Source of the DNA: Colletes latitarsis
Lineage: Eukaryota; Arthropoda; Insecta; Hymenoptera; Colletidae
Reading direction: 5' to 3'
Length of the DNA: 64,000 nucleotides
Assembly (NCBI RefSeq): GCF_051014445.1
Contig: NW_027488368.1
Coordinates: 27,812,001-27,876,000 of the forward strand
Positions 41,789 to 53,690 of the stretch are shown piece by piece. Every line of letters begins with the position of its first letter. Position 1 is the first letter of the stretch. The position numbers and the translations under genes were made by a program. The notes under the pieces are model-generated. The model had not been told where the DNA came from. It saw nothing but the letters and a program-made list of their open reading frames with translations, and did no database searches.

Positions 41789-42760
41789 ACGCTTGCTGCT
41801 TGCTTACTAGCTGGCTACTCGCTTACTAGCGCACTGCTTGCATACTAGTTTGCTGCTTGCTTTCTAGCTTACGGCTTGCTTACTAGCATAGTGCTTTCTT
41901 ACTAGCTAGCAGCTTTCTGACTAACCTGCTGCTTGCTTACAAGCTGACTGTTTGCATAGTAGCTTACAGGTTGCTTACTAGCATACGGCTTGCTTACTAG
42001 ATTACTGCTTGCTTACTAGCTTACTGCTTGCTTACTATCATGCTGCTTCCTTACTAGATTCTTCCCTGCTTACTAGCTCGCTGCTTGCTTACTAGCTTAC
42101 TGCTAGCATCCACGCTTACTGCATGTTTACAAGGCAGATGCTTGCTTTCTAGCATACTGCTTCCTTACTAGCTTCCAGATTGCGTTCTAGCTTACTGGTT
42201 GCTTACTAGGATACTGCTTGCTTACTAGCATTCTGCTCCCTTACTAGCTCCCTGCTCGCTTACTAGATTACCGCTTGCTTACTAGCTTGTTGCTTCCTTA
42301 CTATCTAACTGCATCCTTACCAGCCAGCTGCTCGCTTAGTAGCATACTTGTTTCTTCCTAGCTAACTGCTTGCTTTCTAGCATCCTGCTTCCTTTCTAGC
42401 TTCCTGCTCGCTAACTAGCTCACTGCATGCTTAATAGCTCACTGCACGCTTACTAGCTTCCTGCTTTCTTACTGGCATGCTGCTTCCTTACTAGCTTCCT
42501 GCGCGCTTGCTGGCTCACTACTTGCTTACTACCTTACTGCTAGCTTACACGACTACTGCTTGCTTACTAGCATACTGCTCTCGTACAAGCTAACTGCTTT
42601 CTTACAAGCATACTGCTTGCTCAGTAGCATACTGCTTCCTTACTAGCTTCCCGCTCGCTTACTAGCTCATTGCTTGCTTACTAGCATACTGCTTTCCTAC
42701 TAGCTAACTGCTTTCTTACTAGCCTGCTGCTAGCTTAATAGCTTACTTGTAGCTTACTAG
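41789..42760. repeat. 19-bp satellite, forward polarity
   Basis: Last forward-polarity stretch in the window. Ends at ACTAG, left of the truncated BEL LTR. Confidence 0.95.
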
Positions 42761-43296
42761 TGTAGGAAATGAAATTAAAATAGAATAAAAGATGTTAAGT
42801 TTATTTGAACATGAAATAAAATAAAGGTTGTAAAGAATATAACTCGCCGGAAGCTGGGCTTGGAATAACTCGTCCCAAGCTCCGACTGGAAGACGGCAAG
42901 TCCACCCAGGGTATACACGCCACGAAGGCCCCTATAGGTGGGAGCAAGACCGTTCGAAAATCAAGGGAGGATCGAGTTTTAATCTCGATGCCTCTCGCAC
43001 GACCGCTGTTTGCAGCAATACGTGGAAAATTCGGGAACTCGATGATATCAACGAGTTTCCCGCAGTCTTTTAACCGGGTCGTACTCACGACCGAATCGAT
43101 TAACTAGCTGATTCGACAAACGGAATTACACGTAGGTTACTGGTATGAATTTGCTTACGCAATCTAACCAGTAAAGCTACGGCTATACGTCGCTTGTCCG
43201 CTTAACAAAAGTTCGAATAACTCGAACTATTCGAATCTGCGATAGAATCAGCCGATGTGTCACAAAATGTTTCCTCAACGAAAGCTCGAATAACTC

Positions 43297-44184
43297 TCGG
43301 ATAGGGAAGGAGCCGACGGCGCGTTGCTGCCACTACGACGCTGAGCAGGACACGGCGGATCATACCCTGGAGGTATGCCCCGCGTGGGAGGGGGAGCGCC
43401 GTGTCCTGGTCGGCGTCGTCGGGCGGGATGTCTCGCTGCCGGGCGTGGTGCGCGCCATGCTCGGCAGCGAGGAGAAGTGGAGGGCCGTGGCCTCCTTCTG
43501 CGAGAACGTAATGTTGCAGAAGGAGGCCGCGGGGAGGGAGCGCGAACTTCAGCGGCGCGCTGAAGCTCGCGCTCGTGCGGTGGCCCGAGGTCGTCGCCCG
43601 GTCGCGAGGCGTCGCGGGCGGCCGCCTCGGCGTGGCGGATGACCTAGGCTGGGAGGGGGGTCGTGAGGGGACCCCCCTCCCGCCAGGCGGCGCCGGGTCG
43701 GACCGGTTGGGGGTAGAAGTGCCTCCCCCTACCGGTCCGACGCAAGGGGAGGCACCCTCGGCGGTCTGGTGCGGCCATGAACGCCCGGCCGCCGAGGGGT
43801 GGAAACGGGGTCGCGGGCGGTTGCGAGTTGGGGCTCGCAGCCGCCACTAAACGCGGCCCCGGGACGGATAGCGGCGGGATGGAGTGGCCCCGTCCCGCCG
43901 CTATGAGGCAGTGTGTCTACTGGGGGGACCGATTGTCCCCCCGGGGGATGGGCGCGAAAGCGCGGGCACGGGGAGGATACCGGAAGAATGCTTCGAGCGA
44001 TTCCCGGTATCCTCCCAAAGCGTGCCGAAGGGTCACCGTGGGGTTTTTAGTGGGTAGGTCCCGCGCCTGTCGTTGTACGGGCGCGGGGAATCCCACACAC
44101 CCCTCCCACCTCTCCCCAAGGAGGTGGGAGGGAGTCTTTCGAAGATTTTCCCCACGACAAAAAAAAAAAAAAAAAAAAAAAAAA
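43297..44184 (+). mobile_element. R1-clade fragment, upstream member of a tandem dimer
   Basis: Begins within ORF2 just before the C-terminal CCHC finger (RIGKEPTARCC region), continues through the ORF2 end and 3' UTR, and ends in a 26-base A-run (44159-44184). The left flank is AGCTCGAATAACTC (43283-43296); there is no duplication between it and the next copy. ORF2 remnant residues match the intact copies closely. Confidence 0.93.
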
Positions 44185-44756
44185 GGCGTCGCGGGCGGCC
44201 GCCTCGGCGTGGCGGATGACCTAGGCTGGGAGGGGGGTCCTGAGGGGACCCTCCTCCCGCCAGGCGGCGCCGGGTCGGACCGGTTGGGGGTAGGAGTGCC
44301 TCCCCCTACCGGTCCGACGCAAGGGGAGGCACCCTCGGCGGTCTGGTGCGGCCATGAACGCCCGGCCGCCGAGGGGTGGAAACGGGGTCGCGGGCGGTTG
44401 CGAGTTGGGGCTCGCAGCCGCCACTAAACGCGGCCCCGGGACGGATAGCGGCGGGATGGAGTGGCCCCGTCCCGCCGCTATGAGGCAGTGTGTCTACTGG
44501 GGGGACCGATTGTCCCCCCGGGGGATGGGCGCGAAAGCGCGGGCACGGGGAGGATACCGGAAGAATGCTTCGAGCGATTCCCGGTATCCTCCCAAAGCGT
44601 GCCGAAGGGTCACCGTGGGGTTTTTAGTGGGTAGGTCCCGCGCCTGTCGTTGTACGGGCGCGGGGAATCCCACACACCCCTCCCACCTTTCCCCAAGGAG
44701 GTGGGAGGGAGTCTTTCGAAGATTTTCCCCACGACAAAAAAAAAAAAAAAAAAAAA
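44185..44756 (+). mobile_element. R1-clade fragment, downstream member of a tandem dimer
   Basis: Starts directly after the A-run of the first copy, at GGCGTCGCGGGCGGCC near the ORF2 stop, and ends in a 21-base A-run (44736-44756). The right flank repeats AGCTCGAATAACTC (44756-44769), so one target duplication encloses both copies. The two copies differ at a handful of positions. Confidence 0.93.
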
Positions 44757-45424
44757 GCTCGAATAACTCGAAGCGATTCGGAGATTTTGGGAATTCTGCG
44801 GAGCGTGATCGTTTACCGATGTGCTCAAGGCAGGATCCTGATTAAGAGTGACGGACGAGCACGAGCTGCCAAAAGTTACGCGTGAGAGGGGGAATCCTCC
44901 GACACGCGGCGCTGTCGCCGTATCTTTCGTCCGTCTTTTTCTAACTTATATACGTACCTTTTCTCTGTACTCCTACGTTGAACTAATTGTTCGAACTCGT
45001 ACGTTACTTGGTCGATCGCGTGACTTTCAGAAAAAACCCGAAAATTATGGTTTTTCTAGTCTATATTGTGTCGCGTAACGGACGCCGCGACCGTGAGTCC
45101 TCTGGTCGGTTACGTACCTCGAAATCAACACTGTTTAACGAATTTTATGTTATGTTCAAATACCTCGAATTAATGCGATATTTAAACACTACGTCTTAAC
45201 TCGCTCGTGTGGACTCTTCGACGGTTCGCTCGACTCTGCCCTTTTTTGTGCGTCTTCTAAACAAATGACGCCACCCGCAACATTGACGGCATCGGCATCG
45301 ATACCATTGCATAAACAATCATTCGGCTCCAAGCAATCGTCGCTTACTCATACCACTCATGATTCACACATACCATACACACACACACACACCACAATCG
45401 GCCATCCTGCAGAGATATCTGCCC

Positions 45425-47110
45425 TCAGATATCAGATGTATTCTCACTATCCGTCAATGCATCTTTTAAGTCCTCAATCCACGATTTCAAGTATTCTGCA
45501 GTTGTCGATGTTTGTCGTGGCCCCTCGTGCTCACCTACTTTCTCTACCAAATACCGATCAATGCGCAGTACACGGGTAATTTAATACGGGCCTAAATATT
45601 TATGCGCAAACTTTAAACCTGGTCCTGATTGTGTCCTTTTGATAGCGACCAAATCTCCTTCGTGATAGTGATGAGCCACTTTACGATTCCGGTTAAAACT
45701 ACGCCGATCCTCCTGCTGAATTTTCAAAATGTTGTTTTTTGCTTACCGTCTCAATTCGTCTCGATTTTCTTGAAATAGTTCGTTCCAATCGTTGCTTATT
45801 ATTTCTCGGACCTCGGGATTGTTCTTCAACCTCATATCAGTCCCGAATAGAATCTTAAAAGGTGTATTGCCGATATTGCGGTGAGGAGTTGCATTCAGGT
45901 AGTTTTGGCATACGTCTAGGTACCTGTGCCACTCATTAGGTTTTGGTGCGGCCAACTTAGTTAACACAGGAATGATTGTCCTGTTCACCCTTTCTACCTG
46001 GCCATTCGCTTTTGATACCCCCGTTGTAATAAGGCCAGCTTCAATATTTTCTTCTCTGCAGTACTTCTGAAACTCTGCCGAAGTAAATGCAGTTCCACGG
46101 TCCGAAATAATCTTTCGGGGATTGCCAAAAATTGTCGCTTGTTTTTTCAAGTGGTTGACGACCTCTCCAGTACCGGTAGATTTTGTAGCATAGAGCCACA
46201 CAAATTTAGAAAATCCATCTATCACTACGAATATGTGTTTGTAATTCTTCCGAGTTGACGGAAGCGATCCTAAGTGATCAATGTGGTATACATCTAACGG
46301 AACGTCTCCTTTGTCGATAGGGTATAATAGTCCGCCTCGTTTTCCAGATTTTCGTTCAGCTAAAATACACGCAATGCAATTCTGAATCACTTTTTCCACT
46401 TTAGATCTTAGACCTTTGAACCAATAATCTTTTCTAACAAGGGTCTCGGTTTTACCACTAGAGAAGTGTCCGTTCTCATGCAACTGTCTTATTATTTGAC
46501 CCTGCATAGCACGCGGCACTACTATGCGAACATCGTCGTCAATTACCTTAAACAAAAGTCCGTTTCTTATTACGTAGTCGCCATCATTATTTTGTACACT
46601 ATTCATAGAATCCATTATTTCCGATAACTCTTTGTCCGCACATTGCGCTTTTCGCAATCTCACGAGCACACTCGTCTCACACTCACTGATAAGCATACAC
46701 ACCGGAATAGGCTTCCGACTTAGCGCATCGACATGTCGCATATTGCTTCCTGAGCGATGTTCAATAGTATAATTGAACTCCTCTAACAATAATGCCCACC
46801 TTGCAACTCGAACACATAAGTCTCTTTTTTTCATAGTGAGAGTAAACGCACGACAATCGGTTATTATTCTAAACGGTATTCCTAAAAGATAAACTCTAAA
46901 CTTATGTAACGCTTTAACTATAGCTAATATCTCTAATTCATAACTAATGTATCGCGATTCTGCCTCTGATGTTTTCCAGCTCGCATAATATGTTGGATGG
47001 TAACGTTGATTGACATCGTCTCTCTGTAACAGGATGGCACCGAGTCCGACGCTCGTCGCATCCGTATGGAGTTCTGTTTCCGCACCTACGCGGTATAATT
47101 TTTAAACCGG
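45425..47110 (-). pseudogene. Gypsy RNase H and integrase
   Basis: RNase H-like sequence at 46840-47085 (ELHTDATSVGLGAILLQ, then ISYELEILAIVKALHKFR). Integrase: zinc-binding HENGHF...CIACILAERK (about 46350-46480), YHIDHLGSLP (first Asp), IISDRGTAFTSAEF (second Asp), KANGQVERVNRTI (Glu). The C-terminal tail continues past a TAA at 45743 and another near 45580 to GPRQTSTTAEYLKSW and a TGA at 45425-45427. A CA microsatellite lies at 45379-45394 in the 3' non-coding part. The ORF segment 45743-46834 starts at an internal Met. Confidence 0.85.
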
Positions 47111-48414
47111 CTCACTGCTCTATGCAATTTTCAATTGTTTAAACGCTAGCATATGTTTTTCATTTAATTCAAAATTTACGTCTTTTTTCAACAAGTTCGT
47201 CAAGGGTTGGGCTATTGTTGAATATTGTGGAATAAATTTGCGAAAATACCCGGTTAATCCTAAGAAGCTCTGTACGTCTCTAACATTTTTTACTAATGGA
47301 AAATTCATAACAGCTAATGTCTTACGCTTCGACGGACGTACGTGACCATCCTCAATTATGTGACCTAGATATTCTATGCTACGTTAAAGAAAACGACATT
47401 TCTTCCAATTCACTCGCAATCCATAATCACTTGCAATACACAATATCTCACGCAATCTTGATACGGCTTCATTTTCGTCATTCGCAGGAATAATTAAATC
47501 ATCTATATATGTCAAAACAACACTTGTCTGAATCGGGTTACGAAATATATTATTGATATATTTTTGAAAGATAGCTGGAGAGTTGCAGAGACCAAATGGG
47601 GTTCTTAAAAATTCAAAATGCCCATCAGGTACTATAAATGCAGTGAATTTACAACTATTTTCCTCAATCGGGACGTGAAAAAAACCATCTTTTAAATCGG
47701 GAGTACTAAATATCGTCGCGCCCTGTAAACGATCCAGCTGATCTTCTATCAACGGAAGCGGATAGCGATCTTTACATACTTTCTTATTAAGTAATCTATA
47801 ATCTATATACAAACGCATTCCATTATCTTTCTTTTTTACCAGTACAATCGGACTGGCATATTCCGATGTACTTTCTCGCACTATTCCTTGTTGCATCCAT
47901 TCATCTATCTGTTTATTAACTATTTCTCTTTGCACTGGCGCTAATCTACGTGGAGGTTGATATATAGGTATATCATCTTTCAATACAATGTTCATTTTAA
48001 TGTTAGACTTTTTAATAGTTTTAGGCTCATAATTACTTATTATAGCTTCTATTTCTTGTTTAACGGTATCATTTTTAATATGCTGCAAATCTATTAAAGA
48101 ATTAGTTACATTGTTCTCGGACTCATCGAAAGTGTCTATGCAAAATATTTCTGGTACATCATAAGAATTCGTTACCCTGTTATCGCGTTTTGAAACCTCA
48201 ACACTCTTTCCGTCTAATGTCAATTTAGCCTCTTGCAACAATTCCGAGCCAATTAAAAAATTATGTCTCAAATATTCATCCGGTACCACGTGAATTAAAA
48301 ATCGGAAAATATTTATATCGATTTGTACGTTCGCATAAAAACTGCCTAAAGTAGTGACCTTACTTAAACCGAATCCTTTACGAGATATTTCTGTACCGTG
48401 TAAAGTTGGGCATC
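47111..48414 (-). pseudogene. Gypsy reverse transcriptase
   Basis: Motifs in order: ASPIVLVKKKDNGMRLYIDY, RYPLPLIEDQLDRLQGA, DLKDGFFHVPI, FLRTPFGLCNSPAIFQ, and the catalytic YIDDL. Downstream VRDVQSFLGLTGYFRKFIPQ marks the RT connection (47120-47308, separated by a frameshift near 47380). Upstream to 48414 is the spacer after protease, which ends in the duplicated target of the I-like element. The RT copies RNA in particles; the frameshift and the TAG near 47120 inactivate it. Confidence 0.87.
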
Positions 48415-48498
48415 CTAACCTAATATATTTTTTTTTTTTTTTATTGAGAACCTCAGATAAGGTTCATATATACTGTGATATGTATGTTTACGTGTACA

Positions 48499-51400
48499 TT
48501 ATATCCGCAGTTTACATTCGTTTAAAAAATTAAAAATACATAAACAAGCTGGAATATTTGATTCAGCAACTAGCGATTCAACATTAAGTGGGAGAAACAG
48601 TTTCATATTTTGTAGCTTTTTAATTAACTTGACCCTTAAACTGTCGTAAAGCCTGCATTGCCAAACCATATGATTGATGTCTTTGATTTCATGGTTGCAT
48701 TTACATGTAGGATCGCTTATTATCTTAATGCGGGCGAGGGAGGCAGCAAGATTATAATGCCCAGACCTAATACGGTTTATTGTAACAATAAATTCTCTTC
48801 TGTGTTTCCCCCAATAGTACCAAGGTCTGCTACAGTCATTGAAATATATTTTAAGTATTTCGTCCCTTTAAAGGAACCCTGATCCGTGATTATACTCAAA
48901 GTGTTCTGTCTAGCATTTTCTTTATAAATTTCAAAAATGTCGGTAAATGGAATTTTTAAAATATCCAAGTTATTCGAAGCTATTTTGGCCAAGTTATCGA
49001 CTTTCTCATTATCAATAATTCCTATATGCGACGGCACCCAGATAAATTTAAGAAAACTATTGTTCGTATTGTTCCACATAAAGTCATTGAACTTTTTTTT
49101 AATTTCAAGAGTGTACGAATTTGTTTTGATTAATATTTTTGTGGTCTGCAAGCTCTGTAGGGCACTAAGAGCGTCAGAACAAATGTATATATTGCGATGT
49201 TTGTTACTTAAGGCAATGTGTAGGGCATAGCTTAGCGCAATACACTCGGCCGTGAACACAGAAGCGAACTTGTTTATACTTATAGTGATTTCAGTATTCA
49301 TCTCGGGACACCAGCATGCTGCACCGACACAATTGTTGCCTAAAATTTTGCTTCCATCTGTGTAAATGGATAGTGCATTACTGCTTTTTATGAGTTCCGC
49401 TAGTATTTCATTGGGGTGCCCTGAAGTCTTTAGCTCATGGCCCAGCACAGTATCAACAGAAACCATGGTCATTAATGTTTCGAAACTGCAGGAGTAAATA
49501 CTGCAGTTATCTTGATTACTAATGTATTTAGTAGCTTCTAGTACGCATGGGATACACAAATTAAGGATTGACTTGGATCTCGGTTGTCTATTTTTTGTTA
49601 CTCTATGATAGCTTTTTACAGCTTGATGGGTGTAGGAATTGTTGTTAGTTAGCGCCTTTGTCAAAAACAAGTTGCATAAAAGTTTTGCACGTTCCTGGAT
49701 AGAAATTAGTTTAGATTCTGCTAATAGGATATTCTTTAGAGTGCTTCTACGGTAACCAAGAGCAATTCTAACTGCTGAATTCTGTACTGCTTCGAGTTTT
49801 TCTAACAGAATTTTATTTCTGGGGAAGTAAATGAAGGAGCCATAATCGATAATAGAACGCACATAACTCTTATACAATGTAATCAGTGTATTGGGGCAAC
49901 ATCCCCAACAGGTACCTCTCAAAAATTTAATAATGTTGAGAGATTTAAAGCATCTTCCTTGTATCTGATCAACTTGAGGGGTAAAGGAAAGTTTATAGTC
50001 GAATAATATACCGAGGAAACAGACGGTTGCGCTGGATTTTATATTATGGCCTCCGATTGTTATTTTTGAACTTCCGGGCATTATTCTTTTTTGGTTAAAG
50101 TGAATATACGTAGTTTTGTTAGAGGTAAGTGTTAGGCCTAGATAATATAGATTTTCTTCAACAGTTTGAATGGCTTTTTCAAGAACTCTCTTTCCCCTCT
50201 TGGTAGAAGCAGTTTTTAAGTAGAGTGCTGTATCATCAGCAAATTGTGAAATTACTACATTTTTGGGTAGGTTTGCATTAATGTTTGAGACATAGATCAC
50301 ATATAAAATTGGACTAAGAACACCTCCTTGGGGAACACCTTTATGAAGGAGTCTATAATTTTCACCTAGGAAGTCAGTATGCATGTACCTTTCATGTGTA
50401 ATAAATTTAACGAATCTAAGAATAGTTGATGGGCAGCCCATATAGGCCAGTTTGGATAACAAGATGTCCACGTTTACGTTATCGAAAGCTCCTTGGACAT
50501 CGAGGAAGGCCGCGAGGACTTCTTTCCTTTCTGCAAAAGCTTCTTCCACTTTGACTGCCAAACTAAGCATATTGTCGATACATGATCTTCCTCTCCTAAA
50601 TCCTTGTTGGTTGCTTGGTATGAGATTGTTGTGTTCAGTCCACCATTCTAGTCGATTTTGGATGAGAGTTTCGAAGAGTTTGGACACACAGGAAGTAAGC
50701 GAGATGGGGCGCAAGCTTTTACCGTCTGATTTTTGATAAGGTGGACAAAGGAATTTTTCCAACTTTTGGGATAATCACTTTGTACAAACATCTGATTGTA
50801 AATGTCCAACAATAGTAATTTAAACTTGGCCGGTAAGTTTTTTAACATTTCATAGTCAACTCCATCCATTCCTGGAGCTGAGTTAACTTTTTTATGCTCC
50901 AATGCAACAATGAATTCCGTGAAGTTGAATTGAGCCTCAAAAAATTCGTTTTGTTGATGTGGAGGTAGCCAGTTGGGGTCCGTTAAGACCCACGGGGGAC
51001 TTATTTTATTAATAGCTTCTTCAATTTTACTTTTATCTTGGTGGTTTTCCACCCAATGCTGAGGACTTATTTTGACCCATTTATTTTTAAAGATCCTGCA
51101 CTTGTTCCACACATAGCTAGGATCTATTTGTAGATTTATGCTTTCAGCGAATTTTTTAAAAGACTCTCTCTTTTTCTTTTTAAAAACCTTTTTAGCTGTG
51201 GCTACGTTTTTTTTGTAAATTATTAGATCTTCTAGGTTACCCGTATGTTCCCACTTTTTATATGATGCGCGTCGATGTCTTCGAGCTCTGTCACAGTCAG
51301 CATCCCACCAGGGAACAGGATTTCTACGATCCCTTGAATTGTAGTTTCTTCTCCGCGGTGTACTAGATTCTATAGCTTCCGTAATTTTTTCCACAAACAT

Positions 51401-52246
51401 TCTGTATTTTTCATGAGGTGCCAGTTGATTGTAGTTAGATAGAAGAAATTTAGAATAACAAGCTTCAAGTTTTGTTGTATATATGGACCAGTCAGTACGA
51501 ACTGACTTTAGCTTAAAGGTCTTTTTGCTGTAGGTTTCCTTTTCTACAGCTACATTAATCCATATAGGGAAGTGATCAGATCCCCACGTCTCGTCACGTA
51601 CTTTGTGATCTAATTTATCTGAAATATTTATAGTAGAGAGGATTAAGTCGAGGTTAGATTTTGTGTTATGATATATGTCGACGTGCGTGAACGAGTCATT
51701 ATTGTGTAGGAATAGATCGTGTGTTTCTATGGCTTTTTCCAAACGTGCCCCATTTGTGTCTGTGTAACTGCAGTTCCAGTTTTTATTATGAGAGTTAAAA
51801 TCTCCTAATAGTAAGGAGCTGCTATTCAATTCTATATTTTGTAGAATAAGGTCCCATTGGTCTTGAGTGAGAATATTTCCTGGAGCTCTGTAGCAAACTA
51901 GAAGTTGCAAGGGGGGATTTATGTTATTTATGCGTAGACCACAAATTTCAGTAGCGGTGTCCGGTGTCTTCAGATTACATATTTCTTTATACGCTAGGTA
52001 TTTACGTATAAGTATAAAAGTACCACCTCCTCTTGAATGGGTTCTGTCCTTTCTGTATGTTAAGAAGCCGGGAAAGTGAATAGCATGTTGTTCTGTAAGC
52101 CATGATTCAACGCAAATAAGTATATCAACATTTGTCAATATTTTTCCAATTTCAGATAGTCTCTGGCGCACGCTTCTAGCATTCCAAAAAAGTATCTTAA
52201 GAGATTGATTGTTCTTATTTCGTATATCTGGGTCGCTGGGGATCAT
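48499..52246 (-). pseudogene. I-like ORF2: endonuclease, RT, RNase H
   Basis: Endonuclease: LKILFWNARSVRQRL near the N-terminus, CVESWL, LLLGDFNSHNKNW, and GSDHFPIWI. RT: PGMDGVDYEML, then after a one-base frameshift near 50737, SLRPISLTSCVSKLFE, AFLDVQGAFDNV, KGVPQGGVLSPILYVIY and the catalytic QFADDTALY. RNase H: LSIYTDGSKILGNNCVGAA, SVFTAECIALSYAL, IYICSDALSALQSL and FIWVPSHIGIIDNEKVD carry the four acidic/His positions. A second frameshift near 48835 precedes the C-terminal zinc-like segment HYNLAASL...CKCN...H...C, ending with a TAA at 48499-48501. Confidence 0.9.
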
Positions 52247-53520
52247 TTATTGTAATATTGCGCAGAATCAGATAATGCTTTTATTTGAGGGTCATCGGTA
52301 GAATATGAATCATCGCTCGATTCACCCTGTATTTGCAGTTCTGGAGTGCGTAAACGTTTAACTATTCTAGTTACTCGACTTTTCAAGGATCGTTCTGTAA
52401 GGTCGCCCTTAATTTCTGTTAGCATGTTTGCGAGGGCATGTATATCTTTAGTGTAGTTAATAGCAATACCTGGAGTATCTGAGTTTTCGTAGGTATCTAG
52501 CAAAAAATTAGTGATGCGTTTGAAATCAAGTGGAAATTTCTGTAGGTTAGCCAGAATATAATCTTTAGCAGGAAGTAATTGTCTTGTCACGTCGTCCAAA
52601 GTAATTTCAGATGAACCAGATTTTTTCAATTTTTTAACAGTATTAGTTTGGCTATTGTGTGTTGTTTTGGCGACCTTATTTCCTTCAGAACCTTGATCTG
52701 AACTGATAATAGAAGATAGAGAAAGAGGTCTTTTGGTATATGCCGGAGGAGGCATGGAGAGGATTGTAAAATTCGGCTCTATAGTTGCAGTCGAGCATTC
52801 GGTAGTGTTTCGCACTGAATCTTTTTCTATAACATGAGTGACTGCCTGTATATTTGTTTGCATATTTTCTTCAGGTTTTGAAATCCCTAGAGCGCTACTA
52901 TTGTTTGTGGAATCTATAGTTTTACAGTACCTAGCGAGATGCCCCTCTTCATGGCATAAAAATCATGTTAACTTCTCCGTTGATAGATAAATCCAGTAAA
53001 CTGTATCATCATAATTAATTTTCAGAGTTTCCGGTAATTTAGAAACGTCTTCAGGCTGTATAAACATTTGTCTTCTGAAGCTTAGCACGTGACTGTAGTT
53101 AGGGTCACTCATTCCTGCTCTGATAAATGTTATCTGCGAGCTTAACTTGATTTTGAGCTTGTCTAGTTCGTTTTCAATTAAGCTGTGGGGGATTATTGGG
53201 CATACGTTTGACAATATTATTCTTTTAGCTTTTGTAATTAATGGTCGTATTCCAAGAACATGCGGACCAATGTTTACTTTAGCATTACTATCAGTAAGTT
53301 TGTCAGCTATCTCCTTACTATTCAAGTACATGCAAACTCGTCCATGTGAAATGCGAGATACAAATCTAATATTTTTTGGATCCGTTAGCTTTCCCACTGC
53401 CATTGTGTACTCCTGTATAGAGATTCCTTCAATGGAATCAATTATTATTGCCTGTTCTTTAGTCGGAAAATATACTTGTTGAGCCATTTGTGCGTAGGTT
53501 TTTGGTACATTCGGATTCAT
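52243..53520 (-). pseudogene. I-like ORF1: nucleic-acid binding protein with a stop in the zinc knuckle
   Basis: About 425 codons if the internal stop is ignored. The first 185 residues (53520-52966) form a compact RRM/PRE-C2HC-like domain (GRVCMYLNSKEIADKL, HVLGIRPLITKAKRIILSNV). An in-frame TGA at about 52964-52966 stands exactly where the first Cys of a CCHC knuckle is expected: the following residues are FLCHEEGHLARYC. The remainder is Ser/Thr-rich with a basic helical end (LKSRVTRIVKRLRT) and stops in the ATGA overlap with ORF2. It would package element RNA. Confidence 0.85.
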
Positions 53521-53690
53521 GGTTGTTTTCTATACGTGGAAGAGTGCCCCTGAAGCCAGAAACACATTCCTTCTCTCCCACACACTTTAAACGAACACTC
53601 GCGTATCGCTCGCAATCTGAACCAGGACAATAATATAAACACGTCCGTGCTCGACGGTAGCTCGCGCTTGACTCTCTAACCTAATATATT

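Larger units (their letters stand above)
42761..45188 (-). repeat. Truncated BEL LTR, interrupted by an R1 dimer
   Basis: On the same strand as the left-edge LTR. It shares with it the start TGTTTAAATATCGC (45188), the block around GATCGCGTGA (45012-45026), the block around GCAATACGTG (about 43015), and AAGGCCCCTATAGG (42928-42942), in the same order. The sense 3' portion with the hairpin and TTTAACA end is missing or decayed; A/T-rich sequence reaches satellite at 42761. Flanks do not form a TSD. It is either a broken solo LTR or part of a rearranged element beside the Gypsy tail. Confidence 0.72.
48430..53675 (-). mobile_element. Full-length I-like non-LTR retrotransposon
   Basis: A 5.25-kb element with a 15-bp target duplication CTAACCTAATATATT (48415-48429 and 53676-53690) in the Gypsy protease-RT spacer, and an A-tail seen as a T-run (48428-48442). 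ORF1 has a CCHC motif; ORF2 has endonuclease, RT and RNase H. RNase H after RT favours the I group. ORF2 overlaps ORF1 by four bases (ATGA). One stop in ORF1 and two frameshifts in ORF2 make it inactive. AT-rich, in sharp contrast to the GC-rich R1 copies. Confidence 0.93.

Noticed and set aside
42761..45188. Reading this LTR as the 3' LTR of the neighbouring Gypsy element
   Set aside because: Its blocks match the BEL LTR at 685-2349, and 46 bases of other sequence separate it from the Gypsy purine tract. Not excluded, but less likely than a broken BEL LTR.
45265..45579. Plus-strand open frame with a Thr/His-rich stretch
   Set aside because: It is antisense to the Gypsy pol C-terminus and crosses a CA microsatellite; no independent support.
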